A stretch of 64,000 nt of DNA from Candidatus Gastranaerophilales bacterium (GCA_944323875.1 CALUUH010000005.1:42118-106117), one strand, 5' to 3'; shown: positions 32,429 to 41,436, numbered from the stretch's first letter. Numbers and translations are program-made. Notes: generated by a model not told the origin, from the sequence alone.

Positions 32429-32632
32429 CTAATCTTCTATGATAAACTGCTGTAATTCAACGTTAGGAGTGCCAATAACCCTTACGAGTTCCAAGACAGA
32501 TGCTTTCATCTGACATCTTTGAGAAGACCCGCTGAAGAAATCTTTGTAAAAACATCCTTCACAATTGCATCCTCTTTTATAACATTCCAAAGCCGTTGGC
32601 GTCCACCTTCTAACCGCTACAGCTCTACCCAT
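32429..32632 (-). CDS. Small Cys-rich protein
   Basis: 67 residues from the ATG at 32632 (a GTG at 32650 is an alternative; ribosome-binding site weak). The core RWTPTALECYKRGCNCEGCF has four closely spaced Cys, and a fifth follows in SSQRCQMKASVLELVRVIG. The spacing is suggestive of a zinc or iron-sulfur knuckle, followed by a short helix. No family is recognised. A promoter about 120 bp upstream predicts a long untranslated leader. Role unknown; nucleic-acid or metal binding is speculative. Confidence 0.6.
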   Translation of the reverse strand: MGRAVAVRRWTPTALECYKRGCNCEGCFYKDFFSGSSQRCQMKASVLELVRVIGTPNVELQQFIIED

Positions 32633-32753
32633 ATCCCTACTTCTGAACACTTATAATTTTCTCCAATTAAATTATCTTGTAAAACGCAGATTCCCGACGC
32701 ATCAAACCGCCGTTTCATCCTCCCCAAGGGCTTTTTAAACCCTCGATATTTTT

Positions 32754-32781
32754 ATTATAGAAAATAAGGATATTTTTTCAA
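32754..32781 (-). promoter_or_regulatory. Promoter of the small Cys-rich gene; stretch 32651-32982 is otherwise gene-free
   Basis: TTGAAA (32781-32776), 16-bp spacer, TATAAT (32759-32754). It implies a leader of roughly 115 nt. In the same gap are small palindromes such as CATGCT-TTG-AGCATG near 32880 and an imperfect repeat of CCATG units at 32902-32937. No RNA family is recognised. Confidence 0.5.
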
Positions 32782-32982
32782 GGGCGTGACATGCGATTGT
32801 GAACATTTGTAACATAAGGCGCAAACCCGTTTATTCCGCGGCTTTTCAAAAGTCAATACCACCCAAAAGCCCGCCATTACATGCTTTGAGCATGATAACC
32901 CCATGAAAACATGCGTCCTGCATGGCTTTCCATGGTTTTTACATCCGTTAAGAATTGTAAATTTTAGGGCATCCCTCTTATT

Positions 32983-34011
32983 TTACACTGCACAATACTC
33001 TGTTCCGCCCTTAATCGTATCGATTATTCCGTCAAACGTTTTTTGCAAAATATAATCTACGGCCTCCTGTGTATCATACGCTATGTGCGGCGTTATAATG
33101 ACATTCGGATATCTTATTATCTCCTGAGTAATCTTTACTTCTTCATGACATTCAAGAGGAATACCCTCAAGATCCTTTACCAATTCCTCGCATTTGACAT
33201 TGTAATTTTCACAACTCAAAACATCCAGCGCTACACCCTTTATCTGTCCGTCATCAAGCGCCATTTTTAAAGCCTTAATATCAACCATCTCACCGCGGGA
33301 AGTGTTGATTAAGTAAGAATTCGGTTTCATCATTGCAAATTGCGAATAAGAAATCATATTCTTGTTTGTTCCGGTATAAGGCAAATGCAGCGTAACAACA
33401 TCAGAACACTTGAGCAAATGTTCTAACGAAACATATTCAACATCACACGCATCTTTCAGTTCCTGTCTTTCATTATAATCATACGCATAAATCTTCATCC
33501 CGAAAGCCGCCGCAAGTTTACATACAGCCCCGCCAATCGCCCCAGTCCCGACGACACCGATTGTTAAAACAGATACATCACGTCCCATAAACTCCATAGT
33601 TCTCTCATTATATCGTTTTGCACAATTTGCTGCATAGACAATATTTCTGACGAGTGCGAGCATAAGTCCGAATGTATACTGAGCAACAGATGTACTACCG
33701 TAATTCATAACATTTATTATTTTTATATTCCTTTTCTCTGCAGCCTTCGCATTGATATGGTCAATACCGGTGGAGCGTGTAGATATTATACGCAAATTCT
33801 TAAAGCTGTTTATAACATCTTCCGTCACTTCGGAATCAATAAACACACTGATAATCATTACCCCGTCTAAATCTTCCTGTGACAAAGTTTTTACGGTCTG
33901 TTCATTCAGGCTCTCTTTGAAAAATCTTATATTAAAATTCTGAAAATGATTATTACCGAAAAACGCCTGTTCTGTATCACGATAATCAAAAACCAACATA
34001 TTTATTGACAT
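32983..34011 (-). CDS. D-isomer-specific 2-hydroxyacid dehydrogenase (D-lactate dehydrogenase type)
   Basis: 342 residues from the ATG at 34011, with AGGAGAG upstream; the longer frame to 34224 has an implausible N-terminus. NAD-binding motif GVVGTGAIGGAVCKLAAAFG near residue 145. Catalytic residues: Arg in INTSRGEMVDI, Glu downstream, His in TPHIAYDTQEAVD. N-terminus MLVFDYRDTEQAFF and the segment STRSTGIDHIN are typical of D-LDH and related enzymes. It would regenerate NAD by reducing pyruvate to D-lactate, fitting a fermentative gut organism. Substrate is inferred. Confidence 0.85.
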   Translation of the reverse strand: MSINMLVFDYRDTEQAFFGNNHFQNFNIRFFKESLNEQTVKTLSQEDLDGVMIISVFIDSEVTEDVINSFKNLRIISTRSTGIDHINAKAAEKRNIKIINVMNYGSTSVAQYTFGLMLALVRNIVYAANCAKRYNERTMEFMGRDVSVLTIGVVGTGAIGGAVCKLAAAFGMKIYAYDYNERQELKDACDVEYVSLEHLLKCSDVVTLHLPYTGTNKNMISYSQFAMMKPNSYLINTSRGEMVDIKALKMALDDGQIKGVALDVLSCENYNVKCEELVKDLEGIPLECHEEVKITQEIIRYPNVIITPHIAYDTQEAVDYILQKTFDGIIDTIKGGTEYCAV

Positions 34012-34170
34012 AAAAATCTCTCCTGTATTAGTAATAACATTATTTTCAAACCCGCGAAAATAATTCCATTGCACAAAAGTATAATCAGAACGGCAAAATA
34101 AATTACACCAAAAGAGAATGGAAGACGTGCTAAAAAAAGTTACAGTAAGAATGTGAAAGGAGTTAAGCCG

Positions 34171-34653
34171 ATGAAAAACGACTTGATAATAAGAGAACCG
34201 GAACTGTATTTTGACAGTATCCATAACGAACTAAACAACTTTCTACGCGACACGTTTTTTGCACACACAATGGCAAACCCGCTGAATGTCAAAAAGGTTT
34301 CAACATGGCGTCCGGCGATTGAAGTCAGCCAGAGCGACAAATGTTATAAAGTAAAAGTTCAACTACCGGGAGTCAAAAAAGACGACATAGAAATAGAACT
34401 TGACAACGATTTTCTAACCCTTACCGCCGAGATACAGGAGGAAAAGGAAGAAAAAAGCGAAGAAGAAAAGAATTTGCGCTACCACACAAGCGAATTCCGT
34501 TACGGCAAATACAAACGGACAATTTCGTTTGACCAGCCGGTAGATGCAGAAAACTCTAAAGCAGAATATAAAAATGGCTTGCTGACAATAAAGATACCGA
34601 AACGCGAAGAAAAACATACAGATGTAAAGAAACTAACAATAATCGAGAAATAG
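34171..34653 (+). CDS. Hsp20/alpha-crystallin small heat-shock protein
   Basis: 160 residues from the ATG at 34171, with AAAGGAG upstream. The alpha-crystallin domain runs from about 48 to 140: WRPAIEVSQSDKCYKVKVQL, PGVKKDDIEIELDNDFLTLT, then GLLTIKIPKRE. ATP-independent holdase chaperone. The helical N-terminus contains FLRDTFFAHTMANPLN. The C-terminal extension is short (HTDVKKLTIIEK) and has the hydrophobic LTII rather than a clear I-x-I. No HrcA-type CIRCE hairpin is visible upstream. An imperfect stem-loop and then a terminator follow. Confidence 0.93.
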   Translation: MKNDLIIREPELYFDSIHNELNNFLRDTFFAHTMANPLNVKKVSTWRPAIEVSQSDKCYKVKVQLPGVKKDDIEIELDNDFLTLTAEIQEEKEEKSEEEKNLRYHTSEFRYGKYKRTISFDQPVDAENSKAEYKNGLLTIKIPKREEKHTDVKKLTIIEK

Positions 34654-34782
34654 CATATAAATTTCGTATCCTAAAGCCGGATCATCCGGGATATATCCGG
34701 GCGTACAAATTAGCGGCGGGATTCGGACGGCTGTCGTAAGCGAGCGGGGAAGTACGTTGAAAACCTGCGAGACAGTCGATAC
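34654..34782 (+). other. Non-coding stretch after hsp20; several short dyads
   Basis: Contains CCGGATCATCCGG followed by a second ATCCGG, and GGCTGTC / GACAGTC stems, leading into the hairpin at 34783-34824. No ORF is visible. It may be a structured 3' UTR or small RNA; no known RNA family is recognised. Confidence 0.3.
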
Positions 34783-34824
34783 AAAAGGCATGATGCACAT
34801 AAAAAGCGGTGTATCATGCCTTTT
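34783..34824 (+). terminator. Hairpin terminator downstream of hsp20
   Basis: AAAAGGCATGAT and ATCATGCCTTTT form a 12-bp stem that can be extended inward by a bulged CAC/GTG pair. Confidence 0.7.
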
Positions 34825-34840
34825 AAAAGTTGCTAACGAA

Positions 34841-35076
34841 TTTGCGGACGGACGGCGCGGACAAAGGCACTAAGTTACTAGGGCACTAGGGCACTAAGTA
34901 TTTACAAAATAAGGTAATGTGGAAATTTTCTCGCATTACCCTATTTTGTAATAACAGTTCGTTATTCTGTAACCACATAATCGCCTAGTCACTTAGTCAC
35001 TTAGTCACCTATTAACTCCTTAGTGTCCTAGTGCCTTAGTAACTTAGTGCCTTCGTTCGTTCCGTCCGTCCGCAAA
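34841..35076. repeat. Large inverted-repeat element (about 236 bp) with nested hairpins
   Basis: Outer arms TTTGCGGACGGACGG (34841-34855) and its exact complement (35062-35076). Inner arms at 34866-34890 and 35027-35051 match at 24 of 25 positions and are built from GGCACTAAGTTACTAGGG-type units. The centre has another hairpin at 34902-34951. Between, TTAGTCAC units repeat in tandem. Related sequences recur at about 54650 and 60590. No ORF. The region 35077-35195 carries a further GTTCACTGTTTAC repeat. Confidence 0.75.
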
Positions 35077-35195
35077 TCCGCTAGTGTCTTTTGATAACAA
35101 CAGTTCACTGTTTACTGTTCACAATTTTGTAACCACTTATTCACATTGGCACCCATTAATGCAAATTATTGTTTTCATTACTCTAATTACATTTT

Positions 35196-35206
35196 TATAA
35201 TATAAT
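35196..35206 (+). promoter_or_regulatory. Overlapping -10 boxes of dxr, predicted leaderless
   Basis: Two overlapping TATAAT hexamers (35196-35201 and 35201-35206). The second is six bases before the ATG at 35213. No good -35 is seen. Confidence 0.5.
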
Positions 35207-35212
35207 AATCCT

Positions 35213-36349
35213 ATGGAAGCAAAAAAGAAAAAAATAAGTATAATAGGTTCAACCGGCTCAATTGGTACGCAGGCACTGGAAGTCATTGAGAGATTACAGG
35301 ATAAGTTTGAAATAATTGCACTTGCAGGCGGTTCAAATACAGATTTATTAAAGCAGCAGGCACAGAAATTTAGACCGAAATTTGTTTATGCCGCAAAACC
35401 TTTTTCTATAGCCGGTATAAAAACAGTAGAAACTTTAGAAGATATTTGTTCCAACAAAGAAAACGATATTATACTGGTAGCTGTTTCGGGCAAAATCGGG
35501 CTTAAACCGACATTGACAGCTATAGAAAACGGTATTGATATTGCACTTGCAAATAAAGAAACTCTTGTTATGGCCGGTGATATTGTAATGAAAAAAGCGC
35601 GTGAAAACGGAGTTAAAATAGTTCCTGTTGACAGTGAGCACTGCGCAATTCATCAGTGTATAAAAGATATTTCTCAGGTCGAAAAACTTATAATTACAGC
35701 TTCAGGCGGCCCGTTTTTGCATAAAACACTTGAGGATATGAAAAATGCAACTGTTGAACAAGCGCTTGCACATCCACGCTGGCACATGGGAAAAAAGATT
35801 ACTGTTGACAGTGCAACATTGATGAATAAGGGTTTGGAAATTATTGAAGCGCATCATCTTTTTGGATTTGATTACGATAAAATAGATGTTGTTGTGCATC
35901 CGCAAAGTATTGTTCATTCTGCAATTGAATATGTTGACGGAAGCGTTATTGCGCAGCTGGGGCTGCCAAGCATGCATATTCCAATACAGTATGCAATAAC
36001 ATATCCTGAGCGGTTTGAAGGTATTAAATCAAAAAGTTTCAGTTTCGCGGATATTGCGCGGCTGGATTTTGAAAAACCGGATTTTGAAAAATTTCCTTGT
36101 GTTAAACTTGCCTATGCTGCCGGCAAAACCGGCGGAACAGCTACGGTTTGTCTAAATGCCGCAAATGAGGAAGCTGTTTTTGCATTTCTTAACGGTAAAA
36201 TTAAACTTTATAATATTTATGAAATAACAAGAACAATGATTGCTAGGCATACCGTTATTACCAATCCTACAGTAGAAGAAATATTTGCGACTGATGAATC
36301 AGTACGTATGCAAACTCGTGAGTATATTAATGAAATTACACATTCATAA
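35213..36349 (+). CDS. dxr: 1-deoxy-D-xylulose 5-phosphate reductoisomerase
   Basis: 378 residues, standard. Second enzyme of the MEP isoprenoid pathway: DXP to MEP with NADPH. N-terminal nucleotide-binding IIGSTGSIGTQALEVIE; catalytic region VDSEHCAIHQCI (metal-binding Asp/Glu), ITASGGPFL (flexible loop), PRWHMGKKITVDSATLMNKG and EAHHLFG; all are intact. The pathway partner ispG is also in this window (44313). A non-leadered start is predicted from the -10 position. No rseP follows. Confidence 0.97.
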   Translation: MEAKKKKISIIGSTGSIGTQALEVIERLQDKFEIIALAGGSNTDLLKQQAQKFRPKFVYAAKPFSIAGIKTVETLEDICSNKENDIILVAVSGKIGLKPTLTAIENGIDIALANKETLVMAGDIVMKKARENGVKIVPVDSEHCAIHQCIKDISQVEKLIITASGGPFLHKTLEDMKNATVEQALAHPRWHMGKKITVDSATLMNKGLEIIEAHHLFGFDYDKIDVVVHPQSIVHSAIEYVDGSVIAQLGLPSMHIPIQYAITYPERFEGIKSKSFSFADIARLDFEKPDFEKFPCVKLAYAAGKTGGTATVCLNAANEEAVFAFLNGKIKLYNIYEITRTMIARHTVITNPTVEEIFATDESVRMQTREYINEITHS

Positions 36350-36520
36350 ATGTGTAATGTTTCAAATTAAACTTAATAATGCAAATTTTCTAAAATTAGT
36401 TTATATTGCTCTTAAATTCTTATCTTTCCTGTTTCTAAAATCTCTGTCTGTATAATAGTTTTGTCGCATAATTTTTGAACGATCCTTGCTTATAATATAT
36501 CCGGTAAGGAGGAATATGTC

Positions 36521-36814
36521 ATGTCTAAAAAACTTTTAAAAACTATTGATAAAATTATGGATTCAAGCGGATCTGATAAAATTACCGTTTTTACAAGCCA
36601 CTTAAAAATAGACGGGTCTGTGTTCAAGGCAGAAGGCCGCTGTGATGAATGCAATGATGAATATTTAACTCTGGAAAATGCATTGATATGCAGACTTGAA
36701 GATTATTGCGCATGTGATGATCAGGCATGCGAATGTAATGATTATATATGCTTCCGTTATGATTGGCTTAATATCAATATTGACGATATAGTGGCATTCA
36801 GTATTGTCCAATAA
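36521..36814 (+). CDS. Small acidic Cys-rich protein
   Basis: 97 residues with AAGGAGG at good spacing upstream. Eight Cys, clustered in CDECNDEYLTLENALIC and YCACDDQACECNDYICF. The protein is strongly acidic. The first cluster with Asp-rich surroundings suggests a metal-binding role. No family is recognised. A hairpin follows immediately. It has no close operon partners on its strand. Confidence 0.6.
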   Translation: MSKKLLKTIDKIMDSSGSDKITVFTSHLKIDGSVFKAEGRCDECNDEYLTLENALICRLEDYCACDDQACECNDYICFRYDWLNINIDDIVAFSIVQ

Positions 36815-36823
36815 AAAATGAAG

Positions 36824-36848
36824 AAGGTGAGTTTTTTAAACTCACCTT
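36824..36848. terminator. Convergent hairpin terminator
   Basis: AAGGTGAGTTT-TTT-AAACTCACCTT, an 11-bp stem between two convergent genes. The T-run is better on the minus-strand side. Confidence 0.65.
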
Positions 36849-36853
36849 TCGTG

Positions 36854-38119
36854 TTATATGATATGGGCTAAAGCCTGGACAACATCATTGTCCCACTTGC
36901 TTCCCGCCTCTTTTTGCATGATTTCCAGTGCCTGTTCTTTTGACATGGCTTTTCTGTACGGCCTGTCAGAAGTCATTGCGGAGAATGCGTCAGCCGCTGC
37001 AATAATTCTTGATCCGAACGGAATAGATTGTCCTTTTAGGCCTTCCGGTGAACCTGAACCGTCAACACGTTCTGTTTGATATGTGATATACGGTACTACT
37101 TCTGATAAGAAGTTTATGTTCATCAGGAAGTGTACACCGATATTTGAATGGTTTTTGATACGTTTTAAATCTTCAGGGGAAAGTTTGCCGTTGGTTGCAA
37201 ACATTTTTTCCGGTAATGCTATTTTACCGATATTTAACAGTAAACCTGCATAATATATTAAATCTGTTGTTTTTTCATTCAGACCGAGTTCACGACAGAT
37301 TTGACGTGCGAGATTTGCCGTATTTTTGGAGTGGGAAACTTTATACTGGCCTTTTGCATCGACCGCATTGGCAAGTCTTTCGACAAATGCCTGTTGATAG
37401 TCGCATAAATCGCCGATTAATGCCGTCAATTCCGCTCTGATATGCTGTAAATCTCCGACAGTAGCCTCTTCATCTTGAATAAGTTTGTTTGTGATGTCAA
37501 TTTCGCTTTGCAGCGTAATTGAGGTTGCAAATAATGCAGCAATGCTTTCGACAAGCGCAATATATTCCTTTTGAATAGTTTTTTCAGAATACAGTGCTAT
37601 AACACCTATAGTTTGTAAATGGCTGTCCATCGGTACAGCGGTTATATTATTTGCTGTAGTTAAATCTTTGGAATTAAATGCCAATTCTGCAATCTGATAC
37701 ATCTCCGGTAATTCTTTACCGCATGAGCCGGCAAGAGAAAGTTGTTTATCAGTGTTTTCCAGACCTCTGGCAATGTCTTTGTTCAGATATATCTGACAGC
37801 TTGTTACTTCAAGCATTTGGGCGATAGATTGCGCAATAGAGGTGTAAATTGCATAATCTTCTCTGGTATCAAAACTCAGAACACAAAGAGTGTTTTGCAG
37901 TGAATAAATTGAGATAAGTTCAGATAACTGGTTTTTTAACCCTGCTTTTTTATCTTTAACATTGGAACTGATTTTTTTTGCCAAATCTTCCGATATCAGG
38001 TGTTCAGACAGAAAATCACCGAGGTTAAGTGCAAAAATTTCCTCAATAGGATCTTGTCCCATGAGGTATTCTGACTGTCCAAACAGAGAAACGCCATTTT
38101 GCAAATCTTTATTGTCCAT
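36854..38119 (-). CDS. GAF-like plus degenerate HD-GYP domain protein
   Basis: 421 residues. A GAF-like sensory region (about 65-205) is followed by an HD-GYP domain (about 255-420). The framework is clear: IKNHSNIGVHFL, AAADAFSAMTSDRPYRKAMS. But the signature residues are altered: the metal-binding His-Asp in AGLLLNIGKIALPE is Leu-Asn, the HHE motif reads Tyr-Gln-Thr-Glu, and GYP reads Gly-Ser-Pro (DGSGSPEGL). Active HD-GYP enzymes hydrolyse cyclic di-GMP; this protein probably does not. It may bind the nucleotide or a partner. It sits divergent from the receiver and GspE-like genes. Confidence 0.85.
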   Translation of the reverse strand: MDNKDLQNGVSLFGQSEYLMGQDPIEEIFALNLGDFLSEHLISEDLAKKISSNVKDKKAGLKNQLSELISIYSLQNTLCVLSFDTREDYAIYTSIAQSIAQMLEVTSCQIYLNKDIARGLENTDKQLSLAGSCGKELPEMYQIAELAFNSKDLTTANNITAVPMDSHLQTIGVIALYSEKTIQKEYIALVESIAALFATSITLQSEIDITNKLIQDEEATVGDLQHIRAELTALIGDLCDYQQAFVERLANAVDAKGQYKVSHSKNTANLARQICRELGLNEKTTDLIYYAGLLLNIGKIALPEKMFATNGKLSPEDLKRIKNHSNIGVHFLMNINFLSEVVPYITYQTERVDGSGSPEGLKGQSIPFGSRIIAAADAFSAMTSDRPYRKAMSKEQALEIMQKEAGSKWDNDVVQALAHII

Positions 38120-38359
38120 GAACTTTCATTCCTTCTCTACTACATGCCTTTGTGTATATATACGGCATGGCATGGTAAAAACTTTAATATTTTTTACAAA
38201 AGTTCATACTTTAGTTGTAGGATTTGATTATTTATATGCAAAGCGTGTAAGGGGTATAAAAATAGGTAAAGTGTTTTACAAATTGTAATAATACCTGTTC
38301 CGCCAAAATCTGTGCTATAATCTTATTGTAACGGTTATATTTCAAGACTGAGGGAAGTT

Positions 38360-38722
38360 ATGAAAAAAATTCTTATTGTAGATGATGAACAGGATATTGT
38401 GGAAAGTCTTAAATTTGTGCTGGAAACATCGAATTATCAATGTTTTTGTGCATACAACGGAGAGGACGGCCTGCGTCTTGCAAAAGAAATAATGCCGGAT
38501 TTAATAATTTTAGATGTTATGATGCCTAAAATCAACGGCTATAAAATAAGCCGGCTTTTGAAGTTTGATAACAAGTATAAGAATATTCCGATACTTATGC
38601 TGACGGCACGTTCTCAGGAATCTGACAAACTTATCGGTGAAGAAACCGGTGCTGATGAGTATATTACAAAGCCTTTTGATTTGGATGTCGTGCTCAAAAA
38701 GGTTGATGAATATTTAAAATAA
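38360..38722 (+). CDS. Single-domain response regulator
   Basis: 120 residues, a bare receiver domain. Acidic pair in ILIVDDEQDIVESL, phospho-acceptor Asp in DLIILDVMMPKINGYKI near residue 53, Thr in MLTARSQESD, and Lys in YITKPFDLDVVL are all intact, so it should be phosphorylatable. No output domain. It is followed 9 bp later by a degenerate GspE/PilB-like gene, which suggests control of that protein (inference). A histidine kinase is encoded at 52146-53825, but the pairing is unproven. Confidence 0.95.
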   Translation: MKKILIVDDEQDIVESLKFVLETSNYQCFCAYNGEDGLRLAKEIMPDLIILDVMMPKINGYKISRLLKFDNKYKNIPILMLTARSQESDKLIGEETGADEYITKPFDLDVVLKKVDEYLK

Positions 38723-38731
38723 GGATTACAG

Positions 38732-40120
38732 ATGGAAGCAGTAACTAACAAAACATTGGAAAAATTAAAATATGACCTTGTGCGTGCCGGACTTGTTCAG
38801 TATGAAACAATAGAACAGGCTGAAGAAATTGCCGCGGCTCAAAATGTGAATATCGGTCAGGTTTTGATAAATTCCGGTGTGTTGACAGAAGAAACTATTC
38901 TGAAATTTTTGGAAGCCAAACTGCATATTCCCTATGTTAATCTTGAGGATTACACTTTAGATAAAAAATGTTTGAAATACATAAACTTTTCCGATGCTAA
39001 AAAGTACAGAATTATCCCGCTGTTCAAAATAGAGGACACATTAACTGTTGCCATGGCTGACCCGCTGGATTTGTTTGCTATTGACAGAATAATCGAAAAC
39101 GCGGAATGTTCAATAGAGCCTGTTATTGCATCAGAAGCTGCTATTAATAAAAAGATTGATGAGTATTACCAATCTGATATTACGGTTGGAGAAATATTTA
39201 CACAAAATCAAGAATCCGGTTATGATTGGCGTGATGAATTGCACAGTGAAGATTTGAGTGATAACCATATCCAAAAGATTGTGCGCGCTATACTCAAACA
39301 GGCAATTATGGAAGATGTTCATGAAGTGACTTTTCAGTGTGAAGATGAAGGGTTATGTGTGAATTTTAAAAAGCAGGGCGAACTCTTAAACAGAGGTACA
39401 ATTCCGTCTGTTTTAACAGCGTCTTTTGTCGGTAAACTGAAAACCCTTGCAGAACTGGATCCGTCCGTGAGCGAAGTCCCTCAGCTTGGCAAACTGAATT
39501 TCAAAGTGGACGATATTGCACTTATTGCAAGCATTTCAACATTCCCGACAATAATGGGCGAAAGAATTTTCCTGAAAATTTACAAGCCGCCTAAAAAATT
39601 GACACAGATAATTAAAGATGAAAAAAGTTTGTCGATAATTAAAAAATCGCTTGATATTCCGGGGATTATTATGGTGTGCGGCTCGCCTTTGAGCGGTAAA
39701 ACACATATTATTTATTCATTGCTGATTGAAATTGCCGCAAAGCATAAAGATAAAACAATCATGACTCTTGAAAGTATTGCTAAATACAATCTCAACCACG
39801 TTAATCAATGTGAACTCAATGAAAATGTCGGTTTTAATATGGATAAAGCCTCAAGATTTATTGAATTTCAGTCTCCGGATGTTATTTATACAGAAGGGAT
39901 TAAGACAAAGGAAACATTTGATTACTATGCAAGTCTTGTTTATGATGAAAAGATTATTATTATGGAATTTCTTGCAAATAACATGGAAGATTTGCGCAAC
40001 AAGATGTCTTTTTCTGACTTTGAAAGTCTGAAAGAACTCATAAGCTGTATGATATTTATACATTCAAAAGACAGCATAGAAGTTTTTGATAAAGCCACTG
40101 TCCAAAAATATCTTGCATAA
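38732..40120 (+). CDS. GspE/PilB-like ATPase with MshEN domain, degenerate catalytic motifs
   Basis: 462 residues. N-terminal MshEN/T2SSE-N domain (NIGQVLINSGVLTEETILKF, IPYVNLEDYTLDKKCLKYIN) is of the type that can bind cyclic di-GMP in MshE. The C-terminal ATPase has an intact P-loop VCGSPLSGKTHIIYSL, but the Asp box reads TLESIAKY (not IEDPVE), the Walker B reads QSPDVIYTEGIKTKETF instead of DPDIIMVGEIRD, and the His box is IIIMEFLANN. The zinc tetracysteine motif is missing. It probably does not act as an ordinary assembly ATPase. Placed directly after the receiver gene and near the degenerate HD-GYP gene. Confidence 0.82.
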   Translation: MEAVTNKTLEKLKYDLVRAGLVQYETIEQAEEIAAAQNVNIGQVLINSGVLTEETILKFLEAKLHIPYVNLEDYTLDKKCLKYINFSDAKKYRIIPLFKIEDTLTVAMADPLDLFAIDRIIENAECSIEPVIASEAAINKKIDEYYQSDITVGEIFTQNQESGYDWRDELHSEDLSDNHIQKIVRAILKQAIMEDVHEVTFQCEDEGLCVNFKKQGELLNRGTIPSVLTASFVGKLKTLAELDPSVSEVPQLGKLNFKVDDIALIASISTFPTIMGERIFLKIYKPPKKLTQIIKDEKSLSIIKKSLDIPGIIMVCGSPLSGKTHIIYSLLIEIAAKHKDKTIMTLESIAKYNLNHVNQCELNENVGFNMDKASRFIEFQSPDVIYTEGIKTKETFDYYASLVYDEKIIIMEFLANNMEDLRNKMSFSDFESLKELISCMIFIHSKDSIEVFDKATVQKYLA

Positions 40121-40131
40121 AGAATTGCGAT

Positions 40132-41436
40132 TTATTTAATTTCGTTTTTTGCAATAGCGGCCATTGTCCAGAAAATAAACTGGATTTGCGGTCTAAAGAA
40201 TACCGTGTCAACAAGTCCGTGTACCATAACTGCACAGATTGAAATTATTGCGGCAGAAACAAAGATAACACGTTTGGCTTCTTGTGAATGGAGGATGAAC
40301 TTAACGGATTTTTTAATAAGTGTTATTGCAAATCCCAAAAACGCGACAAGTGCAAAAATTCCGCTTTCAACTGCAATTTCGAGGAAAATATTATATGCAG
40401 AAAGGGCATCAAAGCCTGTTTTCATATATAAACCGTAAATTTCACGGAAATTCTGGTTGCCGATACCTATTCCCAAAAGCCAGTTATCTTTAAACATTTC
40501 AAGTGATGAATGATAAACATTAAATCTGAAAGAATTGGAGGAATCCTGTCTCATTGCAAAAATAGATAAAACTCTTGCGCGCAGTGAGGATACACAGAGA
40601 ATTGCGAAGGTCATGAATGCAATGCAGGCCCCGATTATTGATAAATAGATTTTTTTATAATTTTGCCAGAGATATTTGGCCGAAACTGCAAATATGCCGG
40701 CAAGGATTACCATAAGCCCTATATAAGAACCGCGGCAGCCTGTAAGAACAAGAGTTATGCAGGCCAATAAAGCCAGAATGCCCCAGATAATTGTATTTTT
40801 GTAATTTTTTTCTGTAAAGGCATAAGCTGTGCAGGCAAACAGAGCCGGAATTCCTGCAACAAAATATCCGCCAAGCAGGTTAGGGTTGAGCGGTTGCAGA
40901 GTTCCGTAGACTCTTGTCATAACTTCTTCGGGATTGAGTTTGGAAACATCCTGCCATGTTGAAATTTCTGAAACTTTATCAAAATGCTGCATAAAGCCGA
41001 CAAGACTTTCAAAACTTACGCACAAACCTATTGTGCCGAGGATAGCAGGTATATGGCGTTTGTTATCTTTCAAGTAGTTCGCAACAGAAACATAAAATCC
41101 AAGGTATGTAACTGTTTTCAAAAATCCTTTTAAACTCAAATAAAACAATGTTGAACCGAAAAGGCTTATTATAACAATCATAAAGTATGCAAGCAGCCAG
41201 AGGTCAAAGGCTTGAGCCTCCAATTTAGCACCTTTGCGTGTCAGGAGCTTTATTATTGTTAAAAATGTTGTAATCAGAGCAATAAATCCGATAACATCAG
41301 ATGATAACATTGTTGAGGATATAAATACACCCAATATTGACAGGAAAATCAGTTTGTCGATGTGTTGCAGCAACAAACTGTTTTCGTATATGTAATTTAA
41401 TTTATTTTGGGAAAGCGTAAATAATTTATTAAACAT
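40132..41436 (-). CDS. O-antigen ligase family membrane protein
   Basis: 434 residues with about ten to eleven hydrophobic helices. The large periplasmic loop region contains PEEVMTRVYGTLQPLNPNL, then VLTGCRGSYIGLMVILAG, and NWLLGIGIGNQNFREIYGLY: the Wzy/WaaL-type arrangement with Arg in the loop. Such proteins ligate or polymerise glycans on the outer face of the inner membrane. It overlaps the upstream DUF4330 gene by 8 bp and lies in an operon with hldA, consistent with LPS or surface-polysaccharide synthesis. Confidence 0.8.
   Translation of the reverse strand: MFNKLFTLSQNKLNYIYENSLLLQHIDKLIFLSILGVFISSTMLSSDVIGFIALITTFLTIIKLLTRKGAKLEAQAFDLWLLAYFMIVIISLFGSTLFYLSLKGFLKTVTYLGFYVSVANYLKDNKRHIPAILGTIGLCVSFESLVGFMQHFDKVSEISTWQDVSKLNPEEVMTRVYGTLQPLNPNLLGGYFVAGIPALFACTAYAFTEKNYKNTIIWGILALLACITLVLTGCRGSYIGLMVILAGIFAVSAKYLWQNYKKIYLSIIGACIAFMTFAILCVSSLRARVLSIFAMRQDSSNSFRFNVYHSSLEMFKDNWLLGIGIGNQNFREIYGLYMKTGFDALSAYNIFLEIAVESGIFALVAFLGFAITLIKKSVKFILHSQEAKRVIFVSAAIISICAVMVHGLVDTVFFRPQIQFIFWTMAAIAKNEIK

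Noticed and set aside
34012..34224. N-terminal extension of the 2-hydroxyacid dehydrogenase frame
   Set aside because: The added 71 residues do not resemble the family and overlap the hsp20 start; the internal ATG at 34011 has a strong AGGAG site.
36854..38119. Active HD-GYP phosphodiesterase
   Set aside because: His-Asp, HHE and GYP signatures are all altered, so an active enzyme is unlikely although the fold is clear.
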